Below, in pieces: positions 21,401 to 29,881 of a DNA stretch of 64,000 bases. The number at the start of each line of letters is the position of its first letter. Within the stretch, counting starts at the first letter, position 1. The stretch is from Symbiodinium natans (lineage: Eukaryota; Sar; Dinophyceae; Suessiales; Symbiodiniaceae), in contig CAJNDS010002612.1 in the NCBI GenBank assembly GCA_905221605.1, positions 294,626 through 358,625 on the forward strand, in the 5' to 3' direction. The translations under genes were made by a program, and so were the position numbers. Under the pieces are notes generated by a model. The model ran no database searches and was not told the origin of the DNA. It was given only the letters and a program-made list of their open reading frames with translations.

Positions 21401-24400
21401 GACAACAGGTCAGGCGCCCGGACTTTGCCAAACCCAGTGCCAGACACTCCGATGTGGTCCTGCTGTGCACGCCAGGAAGTAAACCTCCACGCTATCGGCA
21501 CCATCAGTGATGATCAGAATGGCCTACGAGCTGGGCAAAATGTGGCTCCCAGAGGCTATTTGGCCCTTCCTTACAGGCCCCCTACACAATCTCTACTAGA
21601 GATCCCTTACGGGCCTTGTACAGGGGGGCCAAATGCTAGATCTCCTGAGATCCCTGGTGGACTAGATGTGCTCGCCCCGCATGTCTGTCAGGCCAGAACC
21701 CGAATCCCCCTAATGGAGCGAACATGGGAAGACATCATCCTTGGCAAGCACACTCGAAGCCACCCATGGGCTAGATTTAAGTGGGTGACCGGCCACAGGA
21801 GGCGCTACCCATCGCAAGCGCGAAAAAGATTGGACCAGCCAATGCTGCACCGGCGTAGCCGTGGTCGTTACCTAAGAAAGAGGAGGATGGCATGGCAGCA
21901 CATTGCCCTCAACACATGGCGCCGCTTGCTCGAGCCCTTCTCCTTCATACTGTACCGATGTAGACTGCCACAGCCATTCTTACCATACGTGTTAGGCTGG
22001 CCCACAATCAACGCCACTCAGACCTGTAGTCTCCCTATGCAGACTGCCACGCTCACAGGTCCAACCATGGATGCTGACTGCGCTGCCAGGGCCTCTGCTC
22101 GTACATCTCGGGCGTGCATCAGGTCTGACCCAGTGCCTGAACGCCTTTACCAACACCACTGTACTGGTACACACAAGCAGCCAGACTTGCAGCTCAGGTC
22201 GCACACTGCAAGCTCAAGCTCACCACACCGACCATTGCCGAGCCGCCCTGGTCCCAAGTCCAGGGGCAACATTGTTGCAGACACGAGGGTTTCCCTGTGT
22301 TCCACAAGCAGGGAGGGAGCTGATGCCTCCTATATGCATTCTCTTTTCTCAGCGAAGCATTGTGGACAACGACCTGTCAACTCACCCCCTGCGCGGGCCG
22401 CGACTGCCAATCCTAGTGGCAGCGGGCCTCAGCGCGGACCGGCCCTCCTTTTCCCTCACTCTCTCTCAGGACTCCTTTCTCTATCTCACCTTCTGGTCTC
22501 TCTTGCGCTTCTGCACTTCCCCACGCTTACCCAAGGCCATCCAATACTGGAACATCATGCCAGACCACACCCACTTCCGATTGCGTCGGCCCCAGCTGAC
22601 ACCTCCAGAATACGCAAGCGATCATTTCTTCGAGCTTGTCGCAGGGCTCAGGCACTAGGAGAGACTAAGTATCGAGGTCGGCTGCTTGTTGCGGCAAGCC
22701 CCTCTGCTCCTGTACGCGTTGCGCCTAGCAAATATAAACAGCGCATGTCCGCCAGGTCTGATGCCAAGCGAATCCAGGTGATGTCTCTCAACGCAGGCGG
22801 GCTCCCTGGAGCATACTACGACGAAGTCATGTGCTGGTTGGAGCAGTCCTCCGTCGATATCCTGCTGGTCCAAGAATCCCACTGGGGATTTGAGCGAGAG
22901 TGGACGTCGCCCAACTTCACACTGATACACTCTGGATCGCAGGAACACCGCCACGGGGGTCTCCTCACCATCGTGAGGAAGACCTTGTCGGATCCCCAGG
23001 AGATACGTCACTCAAGTATCATAGCTGGTCGCTTGCAACATGTTCGAATACCGATTGGGAATATCAGTCTTGATATTTTCAATGTCTATCAGCACGTCTA
23101 CAACTCAGCCAAACCAGACACCCTCACCAAGCGTGAACAGCTATGGCGTGCACTGTCCAAATCACTTGGACAACTCCCCAAACGAAATCACCTCCTAGTT
23201 GGAGGGGATTGGAACGTCCATCTTGATCCTTACCCTAAGTGTATAGGTCCTAAAACCTGGCCCCCCCCGCACGACCGTGCGCCCGACTTCCCACTTGTCA
23301 ATACCCTTTTGGCCGATCATCAACTATGTATGTTAAATACATGGTCGGGAAGCAAAGCCAAACCCACGTTTTCGTGGGGGAGCTACCAGTCACAAATAGA
23401 TTTTCTGGTGGTCAAGCAGCTCCATGCTGACTCCCTCGCGCGTTGTGCTGGGCCAGTGCCAAGGTTCGTGGGCTTATGGAGAAACGGTGCCAACCATCTT
23501 GCGGTCCAGGGTAGTCTGTCCCTTAAGTGGCGGCCATGGTATCACACCTCCAAGACACCGATGAATGTCATCGACCGTGAGCTCATGATCCAAGATGCCA
23601 AGGCCAAGCAACCATCACCGAGACTCCTTGCCTTCCGGGAAGAGCTGAGCACTGAGTTGTCCAAGCATCAGTCATCCCTCCACACCATACATGAACTAGT
23701 CTACACACTCAGTCAGAAATACTACTGCAAAGAGGAAAGATCCTCGCGGCCCCTACCGCACTGGCAACAGCAGAAAGTCGCCACGGGAATAAAGGCCATG
23801 TGGGGTGCTTACAACTTCTTCAAAAATTGTCGTAGAGACAGGGGCTTGCGTGGGTTAATTGCTGCTTGGAAGGCCTGGGCCAGGTTTCGTAAACTACATG
23901 CACAACACAAGGCCAACAGTAAAGAGGCTCGGGCCACGAAAATAAGGACCATGCTCGAGGACGCGCAAACTGCAGCTGATCGGCATGATCTCCGTGGTCT
24001 CTACCAGATAGTCAATAAGCTTGCACCCAAGAATGTCCGGAAACGCACACAGCTTCGTGGTGCTAATCACGTCCTGCTTGACCCCGCTGAAGAGGCCAGA
24101 GCTTTTGCAGACCACTTCAAGGCGCGCTTCCAAGCTGAATCTCCTGCAGACATCCCGGCTGGTGCTGTCTGTCTAGTCACACATGGGGTTCAGCTCTCAG
24201 CGCAAGACATTGCTGCCAAACTTCGCCAAGTTCCTCTACGCAAAGCAGTGCCTCACCTGCATCCGCCGTCAGTCGTCTGGCGGCTCTGTCCTACAATGAT
24301 TGCTGACTACCTGTGTAAGGCCCACAATGCCAGCCAATGCCCAGGCAGACTTCCTTCCATCCCTCGACCATGGAGCGACACTGACCTTGCCCTTATCTTA

Positions 24401-27400
24401 AAGGCGGGCAAACCGGGGAAAAGCCCGGCCGACTTCCGACCCATTGGCTTGACCTGTCAACTGGGGAAAGCAGTGACTGCAGCTGTAGGAGACCGAATCC
24501 GACCCTATGTGGAAGATCTTGTTAGGCAGTATCCTCAGTACGCTTACATGGCTGGTCGCTCGCATCGAGGCGCATTGCGGCGCGTTGCGCATTTCCTACA
24601 TACTGCCCACTTGCAGCAGCAGGCCACATCCCACAAGATCTATGATCGATTCAAGGGCGCCAAGCCAGGCGCGCTCTGCGGCACACTTGTTGTGTCCCTG
24701 GATCTGTCGCAAGCCTTTGATAGGGTCCCGAGACAGCGGCTGGCGGAAGTCATGCTCCAGGCTCATGTGCCAGAGGACTACATTGCCTGGCTCCTGCAAT
24801 TGCATGCACAATGTCACTGCCATGTCAGGCACGGTGACCATCATCATGAATTTGCAACTTCACGGGGTGTCCGCCAAGGCTGCTGTATAGCACCTCTGCT
24901 GTACTTGCTCTTCTCAGCCCTGGTTTGTAAAACATGTGACGAAGCTATCCGGCCGGGTTGGTCAGCTGAACGACTGACGCTCTTCGCTGACGATCACTTG
25001 GCTGCCTGGAGGTTTGAAGACATCGCATCCTTGGAGCAGGCCCTCCGAGAGCTGCGAGTTCTCTTCCGGGTACTCTTGTCACTAGGTATGATCGCCAACC
25101 CTGACAAATCCCAAGTTCTTTTTACTTACCAAGGCACCCAGAGTGCTCAAATTAGGAAAAAACACACTTGTGTGATTGACCGACAAAGATTTCTGAAACT
25201 GGGAGAGGGTCCAAACACAGTCTTACTGCCCATTGGAAGCAAAATCTCCTACCTGGGGGTTACCCTCACCGCTACCTCCAGCGCTGACCAAACCATGTCA
25301 AACAGACTGGGTAAGGGCTGGTCTATGTTTAAACGCATAAAAAAGTTCCTGACCCCGAGAAGCAACATCACACTGTCCCACCGCCTTGCGCTCTGGAGAG
25401 CATGCGTATGGAGCACGTCGACGTACGGCATAGACAGTGTGGGAATTACCCACAAGGGTGCTAAGAAGCTGAGAGTCGCCGTCCTTAAACAATTGCGGTA
25501 CATTCTGGGTAGCCCGGCACACATCTACCATCAATCCAACCAGGACATCCTGCTCAGTTGCAGTATGTCAGACCCTGTCCAGGATTTGGAAAATGCCCTT
25601 TTGAAGGAACTGGGCAAGCAGACAAACCCTCTCGATGCCTTCTCTAATCGCCCCAGCGCAGAGTGGAGAGCGGAACTAATTGAACAGTTCGCAAATGCCT
25701 CGACTGTGCCCGATAAGGACCCTGAACCCCAGCTGCCTCCCAAGACGCATGCCTGTAAATTCTGTGGTGTCTACTTTGCGACTCGAGCCTCCATGAAAGC
25801 ACACCTCACACGAATGCACCCGGATCAGGCTCCAGCATCTCTGGTGCCTTTCAGCAGGCAAGCTGACAGCAGTCAGGGGCTCCCTATCTGTCAGCACTGC
25901 AACCACCACTTTCCCACTTGGTCATCCCTTGCGATCCATATCACAGGAGGTCACTGTGCCAGCAAGCCAATTCCATCGCTTGACAACACTGCCTCGACCT
26001 CAGAGTGTCCTGAGTGTCCGGCCCTTATCAATGACAACACAGTCAGGGACTCTGTGCGACAAGCAGGCCCCAGCGCTGTTCTGACCTGGAAGGCCACGGC
26101 CGTGCACTTGCAGAAGTACTGTGGCTTTTGTGGCACGTGGCTGATCGACATCAGCAAAATCAAACAACACTTCAGACACAGTCACCCTGCTCTTCTTGCT
26201 GCCTATGGCTCAGAGACTGCCAAGCTGGTCAAAAGCACCAACTCGCAGGGATACCCGTGCTTGCTCTGTGGCTCCAAGGCCAAGCCTGCAAGTGCCCACA
26301 AACTTGTGTGTCCAGTGCTGTGGCAAGGAACCATGATGTGTTTGCATATTCTCCGTGATCTCGGCTGTCAGGATGACGGCACAGGCCCAGTTTCTGGAAT
26401 GCTTCCAGGAAGACCAGATGTTCGGCCCACTTGCATCCCTAGCTGCGCCGCCACCAGAAAGAATGGAGACGGACGAAACCAGTGCCAGACCGCCCAAGAC
26501 GCATCGTACACACCAACAGGGGAAAGGCAAAGGCCCAAAAGGACATCCACCCTCGTTCAACTCTGGCCACAGACGCAAGCAGGGACAACAGCCGCAGCAC
26601 CAGGGCGGGCACCTCCCTCATGCGGATCCGGAGGTTCGGCTGATGGTCTCCATGGCCCGCTCGACACTGCGCAATGCAGAGGCAATCCAGCTCATACGCC
26701 AGGACTACGGATGGCTCATGTACATCTCGAACAGTGCCACCACCACGACCCAGGCGATGCAGAAAGTAGCAGACAAGTGGCACGAAGAGCACAACAAAGG
26801 CACGAGGATTGGCCAGACACCCCTGCGCATATGCCTGCTTCACTCTCTCCTGCAGTGCCTTATGGAAGCGCTTCAACAGGTTACAACAAACATGGACTTG
26901 CAGAAACAGGCGACGGACAACGGATGGCTGGTCAATCAGAATGCGTGGAGTTTCCAAAAGTGGGACCCAACCTCCCAGAAGCTGATCCAGGATACCTCTC
27001 GCACCCCCTTGCCAATGGAAAGAGCTCCACTGGCAGTGAAGGAACTCTTCGAGCTGGTGAACGACCCCCGAGTCCTGCTAAGGTTCCGGTCCACTCGCCC
27101 GATCTCCCAGCAACGAAAGGGACCTGTTCTCTCGATGCTCATGGACATCTCGGTCCTGACCAGCGAAGCCCAAAGGGCCCACGAACTCCTTGCCCAGCTT
27201 CGCAGCAGCTCAGCGCTTCAACTGATCGGATGTCAGATCAAGAGAGAGCCCTTGCACAGATCCGCTTTGAACCAAGAGCTCCAGTCGTCGCTGGACGCGT
27301 ACTTGGACTGACTCTCAGTAATACCACGTCCTTCTGTTACATGAACGCTTCTTTTCTCTTAGTGTCATGGCTCTTCTGTTTCCTCCCATGTCATCTGACT

Positions 27401-27475
27401 GAATGGCTGGGTACTTCAGGAGAGCTATGGCAACTGATCCTCGCCACCCGCGGGTCACACTCTCTTCCCATCTGA
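18443..27475 (+). CDS. LINE ORF2: apurinic-type endonuclease, reverse transcriptase and zinc fingers
   Basis: A stop-free frame of 3,010 codons. Clear domains: an apurinic-type endonuclease at residues about 1443-1700 (SLNAGG, QESHWG, GGDWN, SQIDF, then NHLAV), which nicks target DNA; a reverse transcriptase at residues about 1960-2290 (ILKAGKPGKSPADFRPI, SLDLSQAFDRV, RGVRQGC, and catalytic FADDH with Asp codons at 24989-24994); and four Cys/His finger-like motifs at about 25750-26315 (for example CKFCGVYFATRASMKAHLTR). The true start is unknown: ATG at 18443 is first, but an ATG at 20909 opens a more protein-like stretch (MSNDSMEKRG). Bases 26355-27311 code better in another frame, while the protease Cys box near 27335 is back in this one. 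Confidence 0.8.
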   Translation: MSPISCGEGPTGEQGIPFWTSCGPLFQVPPSSIEQVLRKGMTALGCSLLKARACYSPASTAPCIRRPLCAPSQARHTKGWSTPVHDLILHAYAIQIMPVDGSHGAVPSQDKATSAPWAPLHVVSAVLHPVTLVCRYKSAAQVILDNQCLAIPPPAFGSSIRAIHVHCLPPPVPHCPKRWWSTIAHCIPCLAVVGAEAEECGRGAPEAAKRTRCHHHGSRRLLGPLDRDLDHALPRAPGPLARVRTQIHRQHLQHRRCHQPLWTLLSRRQCLYCPSWLRPYVHLCSEETSGVYTWYIRTRQPACSHVGALLALPMGLRPQLRSTCRLRRSWGRRAQGAPARLTHPPRHRGADVYYHQCQSGVTVLATQAREHHLRAAHRRALPRALTRLPHPQDQRSDRPMMPPWKVNTPRTQEHLEQSGFSLLYHASCTYQCRGMLPKPSLAHMYAIRVYIGYQLLAYTAAHQRNACANVPGSCCPSVACALQTSQPLHSMPRSLQVRQTTANKMPRQLPLPHLSTVHLRLSLRIPDHPSSYVSVTGHCFMFQPVPATHRIPSAGASVHMWTFCACLITVWQPQLDIRPDVLPCRRSQEEDQSVCWDAALAHCRCIWPRSASPLVKHCRKETKQVNTSGLTHKWPGSADCIVQMPWPWWHLHSGTVISIPWTNLGEAGQRLDCSESPPVYAANLDTLPPHYAMYVHHPLASLPAEQFAPTSGWLMRQLLGLHGEPLICGVPRPLWTPTNSSPDASATIWTNCVASGIKSPLHSVPVICVYRQPCWCPEKLARQPFTFSTVLALLQSECAPRLTRCPRLYPWTALTPAGRTSAMSNDSMEKRGTKRSPHSSSEAMPSSSGSRAKAQRIGAPASLTGPRSSHVLPPPLTLFRDQSDSVTDSTIDDLTRHDAETVGTSGLSILQANKFARYAAMFLRAAPHFTPAQFQKESQDFEATISRNLCHTTLHHLALLTQSELRRERVPDHQVRYLLTKYVEQLDNRSGARTLPNPVPDTPMWSCCARQEVNLHAIGTISDDQNGLRAGQNVAPRGYLALPYRPPTQSLLEIPYGPCTGGPNARSPEIPGGLDVLAPHVCQARTRIPLMERTWEDIILGKHTRSHPWARFKWVTGHRRRYPSQARKRLDQPMLHRRSRGRYLRKRRMAWQHIALNTWRRLLEPFSFILYRCRLPQPFLPYVLGWPTINATQTCSLPMQTATLTGPTMDADCAARASARTSRACIRSDPVPERLYQHHCTGTHKQPDLQLRSHTASSSSPHRPLPSRPGPKSRGNIVADTRVSLCSTSREGADASYMHSLFSAKHCGQRPVNSPPARAATANPSGSGPQRGPALLFPHSLSGLLSLSHLLVSLALLHFPTLTQGHPILEHHARPHPLPIASAPADTSRIRKRSFLRACRRAQALGETKYRGRLLVAASPSAPVRVAPSKYKQRMSARSDAKRIQVMSLNAGGLPGAYYDEVMCWLEQSSVDILLVQESHWGFEREWTSPNFTLIHSGSQEHRHGGLLTIVRKTLSDPQEIRHSSIIAGRLQHVRIPIGNISLDIFNVYQHVYNSAKPDTLTKREQLWRALSKSLGQLPKRNHLLVGGDWNVHLDPYPKCIGPKTWPPPHDRAPDFPLVNTLLADHQLCMLNTWSGSKAKPTFSWGSYQSQIDFLVVKQLHADSLARCAGPVPRFVGLWRNGANHLAVQGSLSLKWRPWYHTSKTPMNVIDRELMIQDAKAKQPSPRLLAFREELSTELSKHQSSLHTIHELVYTLSQKYYCKEERSSRPLPHWQQQKVATGIKAMWGAYNFFKNCRRDRGLRGLIAAWKAWARFRKLHAQHKANSKEARATKIRTMLEDAQTAADRHDLRGLYQIVNKLAPKNVRKRTQLRGANHVLLDPAEEARAFADHFKARFQAESPADIPAGAVCLVTHGVQLSAQDIAAKLRQVPLRKAVPHLHPPSVVWRLCPTMIADYLCKAHNASQCPGRLPSIPRPWSDTDLALILKAGKPGKSPADFRPIGLTCQLGKAVTAAVGDRIRPYVEDLVRQYPQYAYMAGRSHRGALRRVAHFLHTAHLQQQATSHKIYDRFKGAKPGALCGTLVVSLDLSQAFDRVPRQRLAEVMLQAHVPEDYIAWLLQLHAQCHCHVRHGDHHHEFATSRGVRQGCCIAPLLYLLFSALVCKTCDEAIRPGWSAERLTLFADDHLAAWRFEDIASLEQALRELRVLFRVLLSLGMIANPDKSQVLFTYQGTQSAQIRKKHTCVIDRQRFLKLGEGPNTVLLPIGSKISYLGVTLTATSSADQTMSNRLGKGWSMFKRIKKFLTPRSNITLSHRLALWRACVWSTSTYGIDSVGITHKGAKKLRVAVLKQLRYILGSPAHIYHQSNQDILLSCSMSDPVQDLENALLKELGKQTNPLDAFSNRPSAEWRAELIEQFANASTVPDKDPEPQLPPKTHACKFCGVYFATRASMKAHLTRMHPDQAPASLVPFSRQADSSQGLPICQHCNHHFPTWSSLAIHITGGHCASKPIPSLDNTASTSECPECPALINDNTVRDSVRQAGPSAVLTWKATAVHLQKYCGFCGTWLIDISKIKQHFRHSHPALLAAYGSETAKLVKSTNSQGYPCLLCGSKAKPASAHKLVCPVLWQGTMMCLHILRDLGCQDDGTGPVSGMLPGRPDVRPTCIPSCAATRKNGDGRNQCQTAQDASYTPTGERQRPKRTSTLVQLWPQTQAGTTAAAPGRAPPSCGSGGSADGLHGPLDTAQCRGNPAHTPGLRMAHVHLEQCHHHDPGDAESSRQVARRAQQRHEDWPDTPAHMPASLSPAVPYGSASTGYNKHGLAETGDGQRMAGQSECVEFPKVGPNLPEADPGYLSHPLANGKSSTGSEGTLRAGERPPSPAKVPVHSPDLPATKGTCSLDAHGHLGPDQRSPKGPRTPCPASQQLSASTDRMSDQERALAQIRFEPRAPVVAGRVLGLTLSNTTSFCYMNASFLLVSWLFCFLPCHLTEWLGTSGELWQLILATRGSHSLPI
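18883..19689 (+). CDS. LINE Ser/Arg- and Pro-rich low-complexity frame
   Basis: An open frame, in a different phase from the long 18443-27475 frame, with a striking RSRSRSRSPSGS run (about 19110-19145), then alternating Ser/Asp, a PPAPPAPPVPPA run and a Ser/Thr-rich acidic C-terminus ending at TGA (19687-19689). Such composition is typical of disordered, RNA-binding ORF1-type proteins and looks more protein-like than the other frame over the same bases. No ATG opens the frame, so it may need recoding or have a damaged start. Function is inferred only from composition and position. Confidence 0.4.
   Translation: MSSHSSTCIWVIYKSHSCSLPSPPRTTLPQTVVVHNRPLHPMFGCCRRRGRRVRARSSRGCQTDTLPPPWQPSTTWSSRSRSRSRSPSGSRASGSGSDSDSPPAPPAPPVPPASLDPSVPTAMPVLPKLAPTLRPPMLRGDIRGVYLVHTDPAASVLTRRGPLGPPYGPPPPTPVNLPVAPELGAEGPGSPSTTHTSAKAPGRGRILPPVPVWSDGIGNTGTGAPSTSSTSAGAATSSDSTTTSTRPTERPADDATVESEHTEDAGAP
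26355..27311 (+). CDS. LINE-encoded helical protein of unknown family
   Basis: A 318-codon frame starting at ATG, overlapping the long ORF2 frame in another phase right after the last zinc finger. The N-terminal 50 residues are acidic to Pro-rich (AQFLECFQEDQMF, LASLAAPPPER). A Gln/Lys/Gly/His-rich basic linker follows (HRTHQQGKGKGPKGH), likely to bind nucleic acid. The rest, about 215 residues, is predicted helical with conserved-looking segments such as IRQDYGWLMYI and VADKWHEEHN. It ends at TGA just before the protease Cys box. Because it continues the sense of the finger region, I suspect it is the next module of one polyprotein reached by a frame change near 26350. I cannot name the family. 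Confidence 0.6.
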   Translation: MISAVRMTAQAQFLECFQEDQMFGPLASLAAPPPERMETDETSARPPKTHRTHQQGKGKGPKGHPPSFNSGHRRKQGQQPQHQGGHLPHADPEVRLMVSMARSTLRNAEAIQLIRQDYGWLMYISNSATTTTQAMQKVADKWHEEHNKGTRIGQTPLRICLLHSLLQCLMEALQQVTTNMDLQKQATDNGWLVNQNAWSFQKWDPTSQKLIQDTSRTPLPMERAPLAVKELFELVNDPRVLLRFRSTRPISQQRKGPVLSMLMDISVLTSEAQRAHELLAQLRSSSALQLIGCQIKREPLHRSALNQELQSSLDAYLD

Positions 27476-28101
27476 GATGGAGAGTCCTTCTGTCCTTTTG
27501 GCGCGAACGTAAAGGTCAACAGGATGCTGCTGAGTTCCTATCCCTGCTGGGTGCCAAGCACTGGAAGATGGGCCTCAAACTCAAGTGGCAAGCACGCTGT
27601 CTCGTAGAGAGTGATGTTCTAATTGAGGACAGTGGGTGGGATTTTCTTCTACGCATTCCGTCCGGGTCGGGCCCTCGACTCTCAGAGCAAGTGATCCCAC
27701 TCACGCTGGACTCTCTGATTGCTGCCTGGCACCAACAGGCACGATCCCATGCACTGTGCGAAGCACCTGAGGCCATCCTACTACAGTTACCCCGCTTTTG
27801 TGTAAGGCAGAGCATGCATGTCAAGGATCACACGCCCATAAACATACGACCTGACTTCAGGTTGCCCATCTTCACAGATGACCAATCACTACATGTACAG
27901 TGGCGGACCTACACTGCTGTTGGCGCCATCTGTCATTTTGGGCCAGATCTGCACTCGGGACACTACAATTGCTGGCTGAGGGAAGGGGCCAGACAATGGC
28001 AGACGGAAGACAACCGAGAGGCTGTGGCATGCCGGGACTGTGCATCACTTGATGGCTCCTGCTATGTCATTGCCGCCATTCGTGCCTCTACTCCCCCCTG
28101 A
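27305..28101 (+). CDS. LINE-encoded ubiquitin-specific-protease-like (peptidase C19) domain
   Basis: This stretch shows the boxes of ubiquitin-specific proteases in the right order and spacing. The Cys box reads SNTTSFCYMNAS with the candidate nucleophile codon at 27335-27337. A KGQQDAAEFL motif sits at about 27511-27540. An LPRF segment precedes the His box, ICHFGPDLHSGHYNCWL, with the candidate catalytic His codon at 27961-27963, and an Asp-Asn pair (28009-28014) sits where the third catalytic residue is expected. At about 245 residues it is a short form with little of the usual fingers insertion. The Cys box departs from the usual N-x-G-N-T-C: Ser replaces the oxyanion-hole Asn. The frame changes near 27460-27475, so either recoding or decay must be assumed. 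Such enzymes remove ubiquitin from proteins. Confidence 0.75.
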
Positions 28102-28606
28102 CTGGCCTGCAGGCTTGTGGGGTATCGCGCAGGGGCATGCGCCAAGCTCGCTCGACTGTGTATGCCGTCGTGAGAAAAACGTGGTATATGCTGTTGCTGC
28201 GGCAATGAGACCACCTTTCTCCCTCTCTCTCCGTCCACTCTTCTTCTTCCTTGACATCTCCTCTTCTCTCATGCATGCTGGCTGGCTGGCCGCAGACTGC
28301 CAAATTCCATCAAATGGACAGGCACCTGCTGCAACTCTGTGTGGAGCCCTGGCAGCTCTCGACATGTGCACAGTAGGTCGAGTGCGCCTCGCTGCACATA
28401 TGACATATGATCACCGGCTGATGCTATCCCTCTCTTTTGCTTCTTCATCATGGCCAAGGTCCTCGACGTGAGTCCTCATGTTGTACATACGTGTCACTGA
28501 GTAGTCTGTGTGGTTCACCTCACAGAGTGTCCTTGAGACACCGTATAGCTGTGCTATATGCTAGGTCGTCGCTAGGTGTGATTTCCCACTGCGTCCGAAA
28601 GAAAGA
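28102..28606 (+). other. LINE 3' untranslated region and simple tail
   Basis: No coding frame is evident after the protease stop. The stretch contains CT-rich runs (about 28215-28270) and closes with GAAAGAAAGA directly before the target duplication, a short A-rich tail like those that end many LINEs. Confidence 0.7.
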
Positions 28607-28619
28607 AGGACGCTTCTAC
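28607..28619. repeat. Target-site duplication, right copy
   Basis: AGGACGCTTCTAC repeated directly after the GAAAGAAAGA tail of the LINE. After this copy the reverse transcriptase reading continues in frame. Confidence 0.9.
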
Positions 28620-29850
28620 GTTGGATGCCACAGCCTCTCTCATCCTTGCTTTTTGTGTATGTTTCAATATCCCCCTGAGTTGGAAGAAGCTTTGTCTTGG
28701 ACCTCAGGTTGTATGGATTGGCTGGTGTGTTAATGTTCGCGCAGGTTGCTTTTCGATTCCACGCAGCAAACGACTGAAACTGCATCTTCATGTGCAGAAG
28801 TTGCTGGCCGATCCGAAGGACGTGCACAAGCGGGATTTACATAAAGTGGCAGGTCTTATCCAGTGGGTTCTGGGTGCTTTCCCATTGCTGCGTCCATGGG
28901 TTGGAGTTCTTTACAAAGACATACATTGCCCCCCGGCCACAAACCACAGCCTGGACCCGCATTATTTCAAGGAAGTGTTCGATTGCATCGACGACCACAT
29001 GCGATTCATCCGTGCTCCTACGGGTGCAGCCATTCCTGTGGGGGCGAAGCTGCTTGAGGTCAGACATCTCCCTATTCGCCAGAAGAAAGATTTGTTGAAA
29101 GTTGTTCTTTCCAAGCGAGTTTGGCTTAGGGTTGCAGCGAAAACTCTCCGCCAACAGTGTTGCTTTCCTTCAGTTTTGGCTGCATTGGTGCAAACTTCCG
29201 ACGCTACTCCGGCCTTTGCAATTTCCGGCCAGAACTACCATGGTAGCAGCAGCGGACGCCATGGGCTCAGGAACCAAATTTGCAATCGGTGGTTTTGTCA
29301 AACTTTCGACGGCCACGATTTGGTTCAGCGAATGCTTCCAGCTGGTGGATTTTGCTTTTGCAGGGATTGAACTCAGTGCCAATGCATCCGACAACATCTC
29401 TTGCTACGAATGTCTGGCTCAGATCGCTTTGCTTCATTGTGTGTCTGCGGTTACACCTGGTGGACGAATGGCAGTTCGCATCCCAGCTGGACAGATAACA
29501 AAGGAGCGGAGTCAGTCAGCAACAAGCTGTTTACATCTTCGTACCCCTTGGGGGTGTTTGCTCAAAGACTAGCGCTTTTCAGCTGCTTTTCGGGTCTCGA
29601 ATTGGACACCTCCCACATTTCAGGTCCCAGGAATCAATTGGCTGATTGGTTGTCCAGATGGAATGGTCATGATGCCTTGCCCGCTGGGATCCTGGAACAA
29701 TTCCGCATTCGTCTCGATTTGAGACAGCTTTGGTTTCGGGAACACTGCACCTCCGTTTGTCCTACGGGAGTGGACCTAGGCTGGGATTTACCCAAGCTCC
29801 GCCTCTTCGAGATTCAGGACGACAACGATTCGCCAGGTCCAGCAGCTTAA
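28620..29850 (+). pseudogene. DIRS-like reverse transcriptase/RNase H, 3' half
   Basis: The reading continues from the 5' half exactly in frame once the LINE and one copy of its target duplication are ignored. It gives the reverse transcriptase thumb (FNIPLSWKKLCLG, then IGW) and a connection region (KVAGLIQWVLGAF). An RNase H domain follows: first Asp in DAMGSG (codon at 29255), the E of YECLAQ, Asp in TDNKGAE (codon 29494), and the SHISGPRN...LADWLSR end with His at 29614 and Asp at 29644. Frames shift near 29190 and near 29480, so the copy is dead as it stands. No tyrosine recombinase was found nearby, so the DIRS assignment rests on the reverse transcriptase/RNase H similarity alone. Confidence 0.8.
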
Positions 29851-29881
29851 TGACTCCTCCTTTGGAGGTGGAATGTTGCTT

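Larger units (their letters stand above)
17029..28606 (+). mobile_element. 11.6-kb LINE retrotransposon with APE, RT, zinc fingers and USP-like protease
   Basis: The element is bounded by a 13-bp direct repeat, AGGACGCTTCTAC, at 17016-17028 and 28607-28619, and it interrupts a reverse transcriptase gene whose halves rejoin in frame. Its 3' end is a short GAAAGAAAGA tail, as expected of target-primed reverse transcription. Coding order is: ORF1-like 17180-17863, Ser/Arg/Pro-rich frame 18883-19689, a very long frame 18443-27475 with apurinic-type endonuclease, reverse transcriptase and zinc fingers, a helical protein 26355-27311, and a ubiquitin-specific-protease-like domain about 27305-28101. 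About 500 bp of 3' untranslated sequence follow. It appears full-length or nearly so, but internal frame changes suggest it is inactive or uses recoding. Confidence 0.88.
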
